DNA from: Fodinisporobacter ferrooxydans
GTDB taxonomy: Bacteria; Bacillota; Bacilli; Tumebacillales; MYW30-H2
Assembly: GCF_022818495.1 (NCBI RefSeq)
Contig: NZ_CP089291.1
Coordinates: forward strand, 2,869,501-2,933,500
Direction: 5' to 3'
Length of the DNA: 64,000 nucleotides
The notes beneath the pieces were generated by a model. It made no database searches. It saw only the letters and a list, made by a program, of their open reading frames with translations, and was not told the origin of the DNA. Below, one piece after another: positions 36,125 to 44,987 of this stretch (positions are counted from its first letter, which is position 1; every line of letters begins with the position of its first letter). The translations under genes and the position numbers were made by a program.

Positions 36125-38068
36125 ATGAGTCTTCGTCCAGAAGATCTGGCAAATCTGATGATGCTTGGTACTCCATCGATCCATCCAAAAGATCAAAGTC
36201 AAATCGTCTTTTCGAAAAGCACACTCGATATGGAACATGATACGTATCGAAGTGAATTAGTCTTCTTTAACATCACGACACGAGAATCACAGTTTGTATT
36301 TGTTGAAGCGGATCGGAAATTTGCTGATCATAGTCCCAAGTGGTCAGAGGACGGAACGCGTATCGCTTTTTTACGTTCGATTCAAGGCAAGGATGAGCTC
36401 TGGTTATATGATGTTTTGGCAGGGGTGCAGGCAAGAATAACGCCAGGAATTAAAGTGAGAGATTTCGTATGGAGCCCAGAGGGTGATCAAATTGCGTTTA
36501 TAAGTAGGGTTCAAGATACGAAAGAAGCGTACTCTGTTAACAGATTGCGTTATAAGCTTGATGGAGAAGGAATGACCCCTGGTTTTACTCACATATTTAC
36601 TGTGGATCTTTTGACAAAACAAATAAAACAAATAACGAATATGGAATCAGACCACGGATGCCCTGCTTATTTTCCAAATGGAAATCGATTCGCCTATGTA
36701 ATGGACTACCCAGAGAAAAACGATGTAGAAAAGCATCCAAAACTAGCGATCCTTGATAGGAATACAGGAAATACTACGATCTGGGATCCACAAGTTCGTT
36801 CCATCTCTTCATTACTAGTCATGGGTGATGGAGTGCTTTATGGTGTTGGAAAGAGATTCTCTGAAAACAGTGTTGAGTTTGATAAAATATTCCGATTGCC
36901 AGAGAATCAACCAGCCGAATGGCTTTCATGGGATATCGATGTACCTGTGGGATTTTTTATTTTAAGTGATGTAAAACGAACGGGGATAAATCCGGTTGCA
37001 CGTGTTTTGCGAGAACAAAATTGTATTGTTTTTACTGGAACGAAAAACGGCAGACAAAGTATTTTGATTTACCACCTACATTCATTGAAAGTTACAGAAA
37101 TACCAATCGAATGTAACGTAATTTCTTTTGACCTTGGACGATGTGACGAAACGGAATGCAATCTTATCTGTTTAGGGGATTCATTTGATAAGCCAGCGGA
37201 AATCTTGCAGGTGAATTGGGATTACGATACAAATATTCAAGTCCAACAGCTAACAAATTTTAACCATGATACCGTTTCACATTGGCCGAAAATGGAAGTT
37301 CACTCATATCAGCACACTTCCGAAGATGGGAAGGAGATTCATGGATGGCTCATGCGGTGCGCCGAGAAACCATTGAATGAGATGCGAGGTACGATACTTG
37401 TCATTCATGGGGGACCGCATTTGGCATTTGGCAATTCTTTTTCTTTTGATTTTTGGTATTTATGCAGCAAAGGATATCAAATCGTTTTTTGCAATCCAAG
37501 GGGAAGTTATGGGTATGGGCAATGCTTTTCAAGTTCAATTCTTGGTGAATGGGGAAAAAGCGATGCAGATGATGTATTGGGATTTTTGGACTGTATCGAT
37601 AAAAAGGATACATTAGCTCGCCCGCTTTTTCTTTCAGGAGGAAGTTACGGGGGATACTTGGTGAATTGGATCATCAGCCACGATTCAAGATTTCGGGCAG
37701 CAATTTCAGAACGATCGATATGTAACTTATATAGCAAAATCGGGAATAGTGATTTGGGATTTAGCATAAACCGAACGGAGTTAAATGGTGCAGATTTATG
37801 GACAAATGAACCGTTCATTCTCGAACGTTCTCCTATTCGATATGCAAATGAAGTTGACACCCCGGTTTTATTAATTCACGGGGAAGAAGATCACCGCTGC
37901 CCCATTGAACAATCAGAACAGTGGTTTACAGCACTGCGAAGATTAGGTAAACAGGTTAAATTCATTCGGTTCCCTGGTGCCAGCCACACTCTTGCTTCAT
38001 CCGGTCGTCCAAAACATCGTTTAGCACGATTACGTGCAATATTGGAGTGGATTGAGTTGCATTCATAA
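36125..38068 (+). CDS. S9 family prolyl-oligopeptidase/acylaminoacyl-peptidase
   Basis: About 647 residues: an N-terminal beta-propeller of WD40-like TolB repeats (SPKWSEDGTRIAFL, VWSPEGDQIAFISR) and a C-terminal alpha/beta hydrolase domain with the nucleophile in LSGGSYGGYL (Ser507), the Asp in HGEEDHRCP and the His in GASHTL. It hydrolyses short peptides in the cytosol. It lies 17 nt after the ATPase gene, so imported peptides are its likely substrate. ATG 36125 after AAGGGGGAAG; an upstream in-frame GTG-region start at 36026 would overlap the ATPase gene and has no RBS. Confidence 0.88.
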   Translation: MSLRPEDLANLMMLGTPSIHPKDQSQIVFSKSTLDMEHDTYRSELVFFNITTRESQFVFVEADRKFADHSPKWSEDGTRIAFLRSIQGKDELWLYDVLAGVQARITPGIKVRDFVWSPEGDQIAFISRVQDTKEAYSVNRLRYKLDGEGMTPGFTHIFTVDLLTKQIKQITNMESDHGCPAYFPNGNRFAYVMDYPEKNDVEKHPKLAILDRNTGNTTIWDPQVRSISSLLVMGDGVLYGVGKRFSENSVEFDKIFRLPENQPAEWLSWDIDVPVGFFILSDVKRTGINPVARVLREQNCIVFTGTKNGRQSILIYHLHSLKVTEIPIECNVISFDLGRCDETECNLICLGDSFDKPAEILQVNWDYDTNIQVQQLTNFNHDTVSHWPKMEVHSYQHTSEDGKEIHGWLMRCAEKPLNEMRGTILVIHGGPHLAFGNSFSFDFWYLCSKGYQIVFCNPRGSYGYGQCFSSSILGEWGKSDADDVLGFLDCIDKKDTLARPLFLSGGSYGGYLVNWIISHDSRFRAAISERSICNLYSKIGNSDLGFSINRTELNGADLWTNEPFILERSPIRYANEVDTPVLLIHGEEDHRCPIEQSEQWFTALRRLGKQVKFIRFPGASHTLASSGRPKHRLARLRAILEWIELHS

Positions 38069-38082
38069 AGCGGGGGGTTATT

Positions 38083-38493
38083 TTGGATAAATTATCGAAT
38101 TATATCACAAGTAATCTGCAAACGATGTTAGCCGATTTGGAAGAGTTGGTGAATCTTGATTCCCCTACCAAGAATAAATATTTAACAGATAAAGCAATGC
38201 AGTTTTTTGTAAAACGTTTTATAGAATTAACGGGAGCATTGGTTGAATGGATTCCACAAACAGAATTTGGTGATATCGCCAAACTAAGTATAGGTTCAGG
38301 GGAGAGACAGACTCCTAATGCAGTTGCTTTGGCAGAGCGATTAAACTTTTCGCTAACGGAGGCAAGTACGGGCGGTGCAAGTAACGGATTTTTAAATGGC
38401 TATAGATTGACGGTTTTAACCATCTGTTCAATATGTACAAAAAACAATACGAATTATTATATTTTTTTTAAAAATAACGTATTGAAATTATAA
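38083..38493 (+). pseudogene. M20 peptidase (carboxypeptidase G2-like) remnant with internal deletion
   Basis: The first ~75 residues (LADLEELVNLDSPTKNKYLT ... EFGDIAKLSIGSGE) match the N-terminus of CPG2-like M20 peptidases up to just before the first metal motif. The frame then jumps to a segment like their C-terminus (AVALAERLNFSLTEASTGGASNG), missing roughly 200 residues with all the metal ligands. After that it runs into unrelated low-complexity Lys/Asn/Ile codons. It cannot be active. It starts at TTG 38083 after GGGGGG, 15 nt behind the S9 peptidase. Confidence 0.7.
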
Positions 38494-38643
38494 AAAATAA
38501 AATATACACTTATTATAAGTTCCTGATAAATGAATGGATTGTTTAGCAGCTTTACCGATCCATCCTCAGTTTTATCGAAGGTCTATTAAAAATAAGGGGT
38601 GGTAACGGTTACACATTATGATCGAAACAAAGGGATAATTGAT

Positions 38644-39087
38644 ATGGATGAAACAGATAAAAGCATTATCGAATATCTGCAGAAGGATGGTCGAACCTCT
38701 TACACGGAAATTGCAAACGATTTAAATGTTACGGTTGCAACAGTGAGAAATCGAGTGCAAAAGTTAATTGAGAATAATATTTTGAAAATAGTTGGTGTTG
38801 TAGATCCATTTTTAACTGGAATGTCAACAGTTGCTATGTTGGGTTTGAAGGTACGGTTAAATAAGCTGGAAGATGTCGTGGATCAAATTGTAAAAATTCC
38901 AGAAGTACGATTTGTTGCTGTTTCAACGGGAAGTTTTGATCTGTTTACAGAAATTATAACTTCTTCAAACGAGGAGTTATACAGAATATTAACAGAGGAA
39001 CTGAGTAAGATCGATGGAATTGAGGATACTGATTCCTCTGTCATATTAAGGATATATAAGCAGTCCTACGACTGGGGAGTCAAGTAA
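38644..39087 (+). CDS. Lrp/AsnC family transcriptional regulator
   Basis: A 147-residue protein starting MDETDKSIIEYLQKDGRTSYTEIANDLNVTVATVRNRVQKL (winged HTH) and followed by an AsnC/RAM effector domain (VAMLGLKVRLNKLEDVV, VSTGSFDLFTEI). ATG 38644 with AAAGGG upstream is the usual family start; an in-frame GTG at 38599 would add 15 residues. It probably controls the surrounding peptide/amino acid genes in response to an amino acid. Confidence 0.88.
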   Translation: MDETDKSIIEYLQKDGRTSYTEIANDLNVTVATVRNRVQKLIENNILKIVGVVDPFLTGMSTVAMLGLKVRLNKLEDVVDQIVKIPEVRFVAVSTGSFDLFTEIITSSNEELYRILTEELSKIDGIEDTDSSVILRIYKQSYDWGVK

Positions 39088-39094
39088 TGATTTT

Positions 39095-39116
39095 AGAGTA
39101 GCTTAATGGCTACTCT
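39095..39116. terminator. Hairpin after the Lrp gene
   Basis: A perfect 8-bp stem AGAGTAGC / GCTACTCT with a 6-nt loop, 8 nt after the Lrp stop. It has TTTT before it but only CATTT after it, so termination strength is uncertain. Confidence 0.5.
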
Positions 39117-39174
39117 CATTTACAACAATATTTATCAGAATATTTAACCTATTGTGTGTAGGGGGTATATTCAA

Positions 39175-39972
39175 ATGAGTTATGGCCTGGCAGACGATGT
39201 GGTCATCGTGACTGGTGCAGCATTAGGGATTGGAAAAGGGATTGCTCAAGCTTTCTTAGATGAAGATGCCAGGGTAATACTTGTAGACATTAATAGAGAA
39301 AATCTATTAGATACTGTAAATGAATTCAAAGAAAAGTATGGGGAAGATAAAGCCAATGAATTAATGGTAGATATAAGGGATCCCTCTGGTTGCAGTAAAA
39401 TTGTCGAATTTGCAATAGAAAGTTTTGGAAAGTTAGATGTTTTGGTCAATTGTGCCGGGATCTATCCATCAACTTCTTCGTTCGAAATTACGGAGAAAGA
39501 ATGGGATAACGTGTTTGATCTTAACGTAAAAGGAAGCTTTTTTCTGGCGCAAGCGGCTGCAGTTAAAATGAAAAATCAAAAGAATGGAGGACGAATCGTT
39601 AATATATCTTCAACAGCCAGTGAAGTTGCAAGGCCCGGTGTAGCACATTATTGTTCATCGAAGGCAGCAGTCAAAATGTTAACGCAAGTTCTTTCTTTGG
39701 AATGGGCACAGTATGGAATTAGAGTAAATGCAGTGGGACCGGGATTGGTGGAAACGGCAACCTTAATAGCTACGTTGACAACAGAAGAAGCACAAAAAGA
39801 ACATAAAGAGAAACTTTCATATTGCCCAATAAGACGTGCTGCATTGGTCCAAGAAATAGCAGAGGCAGTTTTATTCTTTGCCTCTGATCGGTCGAATTAC
39901 ATAACCGGGCAGAATTTGTTGGTAGACGGAGGATATTCGGCAGGCCGCGTGTTTCAATCAAAAACCATTTAG
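39175..39972 (+). CDS. SDR family oxidoreductase
   Basis: A 265-residue classical SDR: GAALGIGKGIA (NAD site), VNCAGIYPS, INISS-type Ser, YCSSKAAVKML (Tyr/Lys) and a C-terminal LVDGGYSAG. It resembles the SDR at 32437 in the NAGIYPS and GGxSAG segments, suggesting a related substrate. ATG 39175 after AGGGGG. It may belong with the M28 peptidase and PanE-like genes downstream. Confidence 0.88.
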   Translation: MSYGLADDVVIVTGAALGIGKGIAQAFLDEDARVILVDINRENLLDTVNEFKEKYGEDKANELMVDIRDPSGCSKIVEFAIESFGKLDVLVNCAGIYPSTSSFEITEKEWDNVFDLNVKGSFFLAQAAAVKMKNQKNGGRIVNISSTASEVARPGVAHYCSSKAAVKMLTQVLSLEWAQYGIRVNAVGPGLVETATLIATLTTEEAQKEHKEKLSYCPIRRAALVQEIAEAVLFFASDRSNYITGQNLLVDGGYSAGRVFQSKTI

Positions 39973-39999
39973 GAGATTTGGTATAGGAACGAGACGTTT

Positions 40000-40264
40000 A
40001 TGTTTTTACAAGAAAAACAAGACGAAATGCTAGAAAACTTAAGATTACTAGTAGAACAGGAGTCACCTTCCAGAAACAAAGTGTTAACGGATCAAGTGGC
40101 GGAACGGGAATTTTACAGCCCCGATTGCTCCTACCATTGATGGTCTAGGTGCGATTGGAGATGGGGCCCATGCGAATTATGAACATCTTGTAATATCTGA
40201 AATGCCGATCCGTAGCGCCTTGGTTTCCTTATTAATAGAAAGATTTGCAAATAATAATTTTTAA
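40000..40264 (+). pseudogene. Second M20 peptidase remnant (N- and C-terminal ends only)
   Basis: ATG 40000 opens MFLQEKQDEMLENLRLLVE then QESPSRNKVLTD, the N-terminus of a CPG2-like M20 enzyme. At about 40100 it passes, with a frame change, into NGNFTAPIAPTIDGLGAIG then DGAHANYEHLVISEMPIRSA, the family C-terminus, ending at TAA 40262. The whole catalytic middle is gone. The same kind of deletion is seen in the remnant at 38083, but the sequences differ, so these are two decayed paralogues. Confidence 0.72.
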
Positions 40265-40292
40265 ATATTCTGTCAACAGGAGGTATATGATT

Positions 40293-42071
40293 TTGAAAAC
40301 ACATATAGCTAATCTTATTGCTGACCTTATGAATGAGGTTAATGAAATTTTTCTTATGGAATATAACAGGCAGATTGCTAGAGAAGTTCGGCTTTCCGGC
40401 ACACCAGAAGAATTACGGGCTTTTGAATATGTAAAACAAACGTTAGATGGGTTTGGACTTTCTACAAAGCTAATGTTTTCCAACGCTTATATAAGTTTAC
40501 CGGGAAATGCTGAGCTGCGGGTAAACGGTACTGTATTTCCGTGTATTACTCATTCCATGTCTACGCCTACTTCTGATGATGGAATTCTAGGAGAACTTGT
40601 CTATGTTAGTAAGGGATTTTACGCAGACTATAAGGACATTGATGCCAAAGGGAAAACTGTTCTTATAGATGGGCTTGCAGTTCCCGGTGCGGTAAAAATT
40701 GCACAGGAGATGGGAGCCGCTGCAGCCCTATTTATTAATGCCAAGTATACACATGAGATGATTGTATCTCCAGTTTGGGGGAATCCGACACCTGAAACCG
40801 TTAATAACTTGCCGAAAATACCTGTAGTTTCAGTTAATCATGCAAATGGAGATGCGATAAAGGGGATTTTGGAACAAAGTGATAATCAGAAAACAAATGT
40901 ATGGTTGAAAACACAAGTGGATACTGATTGGCGTCAGATACCAACATTAATTGCAGAAATTCCAGGATCTGTTGAACCTGATAAATATGTTTTGTTTAGC
41001 GGTCATATTGATTCATGGCACTATGGGGCAATGGATAATGGTTCTGCAAATGCGACTATGGTAGAAGTAGCCCGTATTTTGTCTAAACAGCGCAACAAAC
41101 TTCGTAGATCTTTGCGTTTTGCTTTTTGGTCTGGACATTCCCACGGTCGCTATGCCGGTTCTACGTGGTATTGTGATCAGAATTGGGAAGATCTTTATGA
41201 AAACTGCGTTTTACATGTCAATATTGATTCGGTTGGTGCCAAAGGGGCAACAGTATTAAGCGAATCCAATTGTATGGCTGAAACTAAAGATTTGGCAGCG
41301 AGTGTCGTAGGATTGCTCGCGAATGAGGAATATCAGGGTACTCGCTATGGGAGAGCAGGTGACCAATCTTTTTGGGGAACCGGTACCCCGTCCATCTTTA
41401 TGGGTCTTTCTGAACAACCTGCCTCGTTGGATCCTTCTGCAACGGCGTTTGCACAATTGTTCGGCGGAGGAAAAGCGGGTGGTTTTGGTTGGTGGTGGCA
41501 TACAACAGAGGATACTTTGGATAAAATTGATCCAGAATTTTTAAAACGAGATTGTAAAATTTATGTAGCCGCAATTGTTCGTGCATGCTCGGAAGATTTG
41601 ATTCCGCTCAATCAAGCTGCTGCAATTCAAGAATTAGCAGGGTATTTAAAAGATTACCAGTTGAAAGTCGAAGGTAAGCTAGATTTGAATAAAATCTTAA
41701 ATCGAATAACATCATTAGAAAAACAGGTGATAGACGTCTATCAATTAGCTGATGCGAATGCACTTTCTGCTTATCAAATCCACCTTATAAATGATTGGAT
41801 TATGGAACTATCTCGTATCCTAGTACCATTGAATTACGTAAAGGGTAGTATTTTCGATCATGATGTTGCTTTAAAACAGCCACCTATTCCATCTCTTGCC
41901 GAATTACATCGACTTGCTGAAGTAGAAGTTGGAACAAATGAGTATTATATGTTAGTTACCCTCCTTACAAGAAGAATCAACGAAATTAATTTTGACTTAA
42001 AAAGAGCCAATAGGATTACTGAGGAATTGTTATCGAACCTAAATCGCGCAGGTGCCAAGGTTTTATCGTAA
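40293..42071 (+). CDS. M28-like peptidase with altered metal-site motif
   Basis: About 592 residues: an N-terminal part with a PA-like insertion (VSKGFYADYKDIDAKGKTVLIDG, AAAALFINAKYTHE), then an M28 core with SGHIDSWHYGAMDNGSANAT (His, Asp), HVNIDSVGAKGAT (Asp) and WWHTTEDTLDKID (His). Where M28 enzymes have their Glu-Glu pair this one has FWSGHSHGRYAGSTWY, so the catalytic base and one ligand are replaced. Activity may be altered. TTG 40293 is best spaced after CAGGAGG; ATG 40287 is also in frame. Confidence 0.75.
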   Translation: MKTHIANLIADLMNEVNEIFLMEYNRQIAREVRLSGTPEELRAFEYVKQTLDGFGLSTKLMFSNAYISLPGNAELRVNGTVFPCITHSMSTPTSDDGILGELVYVSKGFYADYKDIDAKGKTVLIDGLAVPGAVKIAQEMGAAAALFINAKYTHEMIVSPVWGNPTPETVNNLPKIPVVSVNHANGDAIKGILEQSDNQKTNVWLKTQVDTDWRQIPTLIAEIPGSVEPDKYVLFSGHIDSWHYGAMDNGSANATMVEVARILSKQRNKLRRSLRFAFWSGHSHGRYAGSTWYCDQNWEDLYENCVLHVNIDSVGAKGATVLSESNCMAETKDLAASVVGLLANEEYQGTRYGRAGDQSFWGTGTPSIFMGLSEQPASLDPSATAFAQLFGGGKAGGFGWWWHTTEDTLDKIDPEFLKRDCKIYVAAIVRACSEDLIPLNQAAAIQELAGYLKDYQLKVEGKLDLNKILNRITSLEKQVIDVYQLADANALSAYQIHLINDWIMELSRILVPLNYVKGSIFDHDVALKQPPIPSLAELHRLAEVEVGTNEYYMLVTLLTRRINEINFDLKRANRITEELLSNLNRAGAKVLS

Positions 42072-42074
42072 GGT

Positions 42075-42150
42075 GAAATAGAGAAAATTATTGAAGAATT
42101 TGGACGTACAGCGAAGCGCGCGGTAGAAGCGGGAACAGCTTTTATTTGTC
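42075..42150 (+). pseudogene. Possible Old-Yellow-Enzyme family fragment
   Basis: The short frame reads EIEKIIEEFGRTAKRAVEAGTAF, close to the EI--II--F--AA-RA-EAGFD helix of NADH:flavin oxidoreductases just before their active-site strand. Nothing else of the enzyme is present and the frame then runs into the start of the next gene. Short, so the assignment is tentative. Confidence 0.4.
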
Positions 42151-42174
42151 ACTACTTCACAGGAGGAGACATTC

Positions 42175-43203
42175 ATGAAAGTTTACGTTGTAGGTGCTGG
42201 TGCCATTGGTGGTGTAGTAGGCGGTTATTTATCGAAAGCGGGATATGATATTACTTTGGCAGACATCGCCAAGGAACATATTGAAGCGATAAAAGCTTCA
42301 GGATTGACAATAGATGTTGATAACCAAAAAATAAATATTCCGGTTAAGGCAATAGATGCTGAAGAGTTTGCCCGCCAAGAATGTCAAAATGTTGATCTTG
42401 TTATTCTTGCAGTTAAAGCACAGCATACAGAACAAGCGTTACGCCCTATTATTCATCATTTGCATTTTAATTCAATTGTACTCTCCATGCAAAATGGATT
42501 ATGTGAAAATGTTATCGCTTCAATAATAGGGAAAGAACGAACAATGGGATGTTTTGTGAATTTGTTTGCTGATTATATGGAACCGGGGGTAATCCAATAT
42601 GGGGGCGTTGGAAGTTTATATATCGGTGAATTGGATGGAAAAATAACTCCTCGCCTTGAACAAATCCATCAAATGCTATTAGCGTGGGGCCCAGCACAAA
42701 TGACTAACAATATATGGGGATATCTATGGAGCAAACTTGCTTATGGCGCTGTATTAACAGCTACAGCTTTAGTAGATGAAACCATGGCAGATGTCATAGA
42801 ACCGATGGAGAATCGGGAATTACTCTTTGTTTTAGCAAGTGAAACATTATCCGTAGCAAATCGTTTAGAGATTTCACCGATGGGTTTTGATGATTGGGAG
42901 CCGACTCTCATCTATCCAAAAGAAACAAGGGATGCGGCAAAATTAAATGATCAATGGAATACTCTCATCAAACGTTTACGCTCCTATAAAAAGGTGAAGA
43001 GTGGAATCTGGCGTGATCTAGCAGTGAGAAAGCGAAAGACAGAGGTGCCCTATCACTTAAATCCTGTGATTGAACAAGGGAAAAAGTTAGGGATCTCGAT
43101 GGAATTGACCAAAAAAGTTGTTTCAATGATCCAGGAAATTGAAAATGGGTCTCGTAAAATGTCATGGAATAACATTGTGGAATTAAAAAATCGAATAAAT
43201 TAA
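42175..43203 (+). CDS. Ketopantoate reductase (ApbA/PanE)-family protein
   Basis: A 342-residue 6-phosphogluconate-dehydrogenase-like reductase: VVGAGAIGGVVGGYLSKAGYDITLAD (NADP site), VDLVILAVKAQHTEQAL, SMQNGLCEN, and a C-terminal helical domain with the catalytic Lys region (WSKLAYGAVLTATAL). Family members reduce ketopantoate or other 2-oxo acids. Location among peptidase/transport genes suggests a catabolic 2-oxo or 2-hydroxy acid step rather than pantothenate synthesis (inference). RBS GGAGGAG. Confidence 0.82.
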   Translation: MKVYVVGAGAIGGVVGGYLSKAGYDITLADIAKEHIEAIKASGLTIDVDNQKINIPVKAIDAEEFARQECQNVDLVILAVKAQHTEQALRPIIHHLHFNSIVLSMQNGLCENVIASIIGKERTMGCFVNLFADYMEPGVIQYGGVGSLYIGELDGKITPRLEQIHQMLLAWGPAQMTNNIWGYLWSKLAYGAVLTATALVDETMADVIEPMENRELLFVLASETLSVANRLEISPMGFDDWEPTLIYPKETRDAAKLNDQWNTLIKRLRSYKKVKSGIWRDLAVRKRKTEVPYHLNPVIEQGKKLGISMELTKKVVSMIQEIENGSRKMSWNNIVELKNRIN

Positions 43204-43230
43204 AGAAACTATCTGTTTAGGAGGGTACAT

Positions 43231-44550
43231 ATGCCATTGACAAATCTACAATCAAACGTTGTGAAGACTGATTCCGAGCTGGCAGAAAAAGCAATGATTC
43301 GTAAAGCTGTCATTGCTGGTTCTATCGGAAACGTAATGGAATGGTACGATTGGTCTATTTATGGATTTTATGCAGCAATTATCTCTAAACAATTTTTCCC
43401 GTCGAAAGATCCTCTTGCTTCTCTTTTACTGACCTTTGCAGTTTTTGCCGTCGGTTTTATTATGAGGCCGTTGGGATCGCTTTTTTTTGGACCTTATGGG
43501 GATCGGGTTGGACGAAGAAAGGCTTTAGCAGCGTCGGTTATTATGATGGCAATTGGCACAGTTTTAATTGGTATCGTTCCTAGTTATGAACAAATAGGTG
43601 TAGCTGCTCCCATTCTACTCGTGGTTGCACGTTTAATTCAAGGATTCTCTGCCGGCGGAGAATGGGGCGGTTCTACTTCTTTCTTAGTAGAATATGCACC
43701 AAAAACAAAAAGAGGACTGTATGGAAGTTGGCAGCAGGTTAGTACAGGCGCAGGTTTATTTGCTGGTTCTCTTGTTTCAACCATCTTCTCATTTTCCATG
43801 TCGCATGAAACACTTAATTCATGGGGATGGAGAATTCCTTTCCTGTTAGGTATTGTTCTTGGATTCGTAGGTCTTTACCTTCGCATGAAGGTTGATGATA
43901 CGCCTATGTTTAAAGAAGCAGAAGGGTCACATGAAATTGTAAAGACGCCTTTGAAAGAAATGTTTGCGAAACATCCAAAACAAATTTTAAAATCAATCGG
44001 CTTTACCATGCATTGGACAGTTTCCTATTATATTTTTCTGGCTTATTTGCCAACTTACATTAATAAAGTTCTACATTTGTCCTTTAGTTTCGCCTTAGCT
44101 GCAAATCTGATTGTACTGACATTCTTTATGTTAATTGTGCCGTTCATGGGGCATCTTTCAGACCGATTTGGTAGAAAACCATTGCTAATATGCTCGTGTT
44201 TAGGATTTATTCTTTTCAGTTACCCTGTGTTCTTTTTGATCGGAAAAGGTGGATTCTTGTTCGTTCTATTACCGCAATTCATCTTTGCAATATTTGAAGC
44301 CATGTATTCCGGAACGGGTCCTGCTGCATTAGCAGAGTTATTCCCTACACGTGTACGAAATAGCGCATTGTCTGTTGGGTATAATTTAGGCGTTGCGCTG
44401 TTTGGTGGCACAGCTCCTTTTATTGCAACATATTTGATTTCTGTTACTCACAATAACTTTTCGCCAACTTATTATGTCATTGGGTGTGCTATTGTAACGT
44501 TCCTTGTTCTTCTCACTCTCAAAGAAACGAATAAAGATGATCTATATTAA
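43231..44550 (+). CDS. MFS transporter, metabolite:H+ symporter (MHS) family
   Basis: A 439-residue carrier with 12 helices and the MHS signature near the N-terminus (GSIGNVMEWYDWSIYGFYAAIISKQFFP), then MRPLGSLFFGPYGDRVGRRKAL. The family carries compounds such as 2-oxoglutarate, citrate, shikimate and proline/betaine. It lies 27 nt after the PanE-like gene and is followed by a terminator, closing this unit. Confidence 0.88.
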   Translation: MPLTNLQSNVVKTDSELAEKAMIRKAVIAGSIGNVMEWYDWSIYGFYAAIISKQFFPSKDPLASLLLTFAVFAVGFIMRPLGSLFFGPYGDRVGRRKALAASVIMMAIGTVLIGIVPSYEQIGVAAPILLVVARLIQGFSAGGEWGGSTSFLVEYAPKTKRGLYGSWQQVSTGAGLFAGSLVSTIFSFSMSHETLNSWGWRIPFLLGIVLGFVGLYLRMKVDDTPMFKEAEGSHEIVKTPLKEMFAKHPKQILKSIGFTMHWTVSYYIFLAYLPTYINKVLHLSFSFALAANLIVLTFFMLIVPFMGHLSDRFGRKPLLICSCLGFILFSYPVFFLIGKGGFLFVLLPQFIFAIFEAMYSGTGPAALAELFPTRVRNSALSVGYNLGVALFGGTAPFIATYLISVTHNNFSPTYYVIGCAIVTFLVLLTLKETNKDDLY

Positions 44551-44649
44551 TAAATTCATTTGTTTTTCTTAGGTTTGTATTATTTTCTCATAGTTATAGT
44601 ATAACGTACTGGTCTCCCTAAGTCGTGTCTAATTTTCTGGGTTCATTAT

Positions 44650-44683
44650 AAGGGTTCCTGGTTTATTATCGGGAACCCTTTTG
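44650..44683 (+). terminator. Intrinsic terminator after the MHS transporter
   Basis: A 9-bp perfect stem AAGGGTTCC / GGAACCCTT with a 13-nt loop and a following TTTTG-type tail, 100 nt after the stop codon. Confidence 0.7.
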
Positions 44684-44987
44684 CACAGAGAAATATATAG
44701 AACCAATTACTAATGCTCATTAATCAATTAACAGAATGATTATGTGAAAATATCGGAAATATTAAGAATCAGGCAGAATCTGCATGATTTTTGAAAGAAA
44801 ATGATTGATTGTTTTTGTAGCAGAGGAGTATGGATTCATTAATTACAGTTCATTTGAAAGCGGGGGCATGCAAGGATTAAGATATCGGATTTTAATCATT
44901 TACATGCATATTTGAATTTTCTAAGAATTATAATCTTTGGCGGGTGCAAGGTTAAATAAGGAATCATTTTTGGTGTAAATTGATTTG
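44684..44987. other. AT-rich intergenic stretch with no recognised feature
   Basis: Between the terminator of the MHS gene and the 3' end of the LysR gene. I see no gene fragment, RNA gene or clear hairpin here. Confidence 0.6.
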
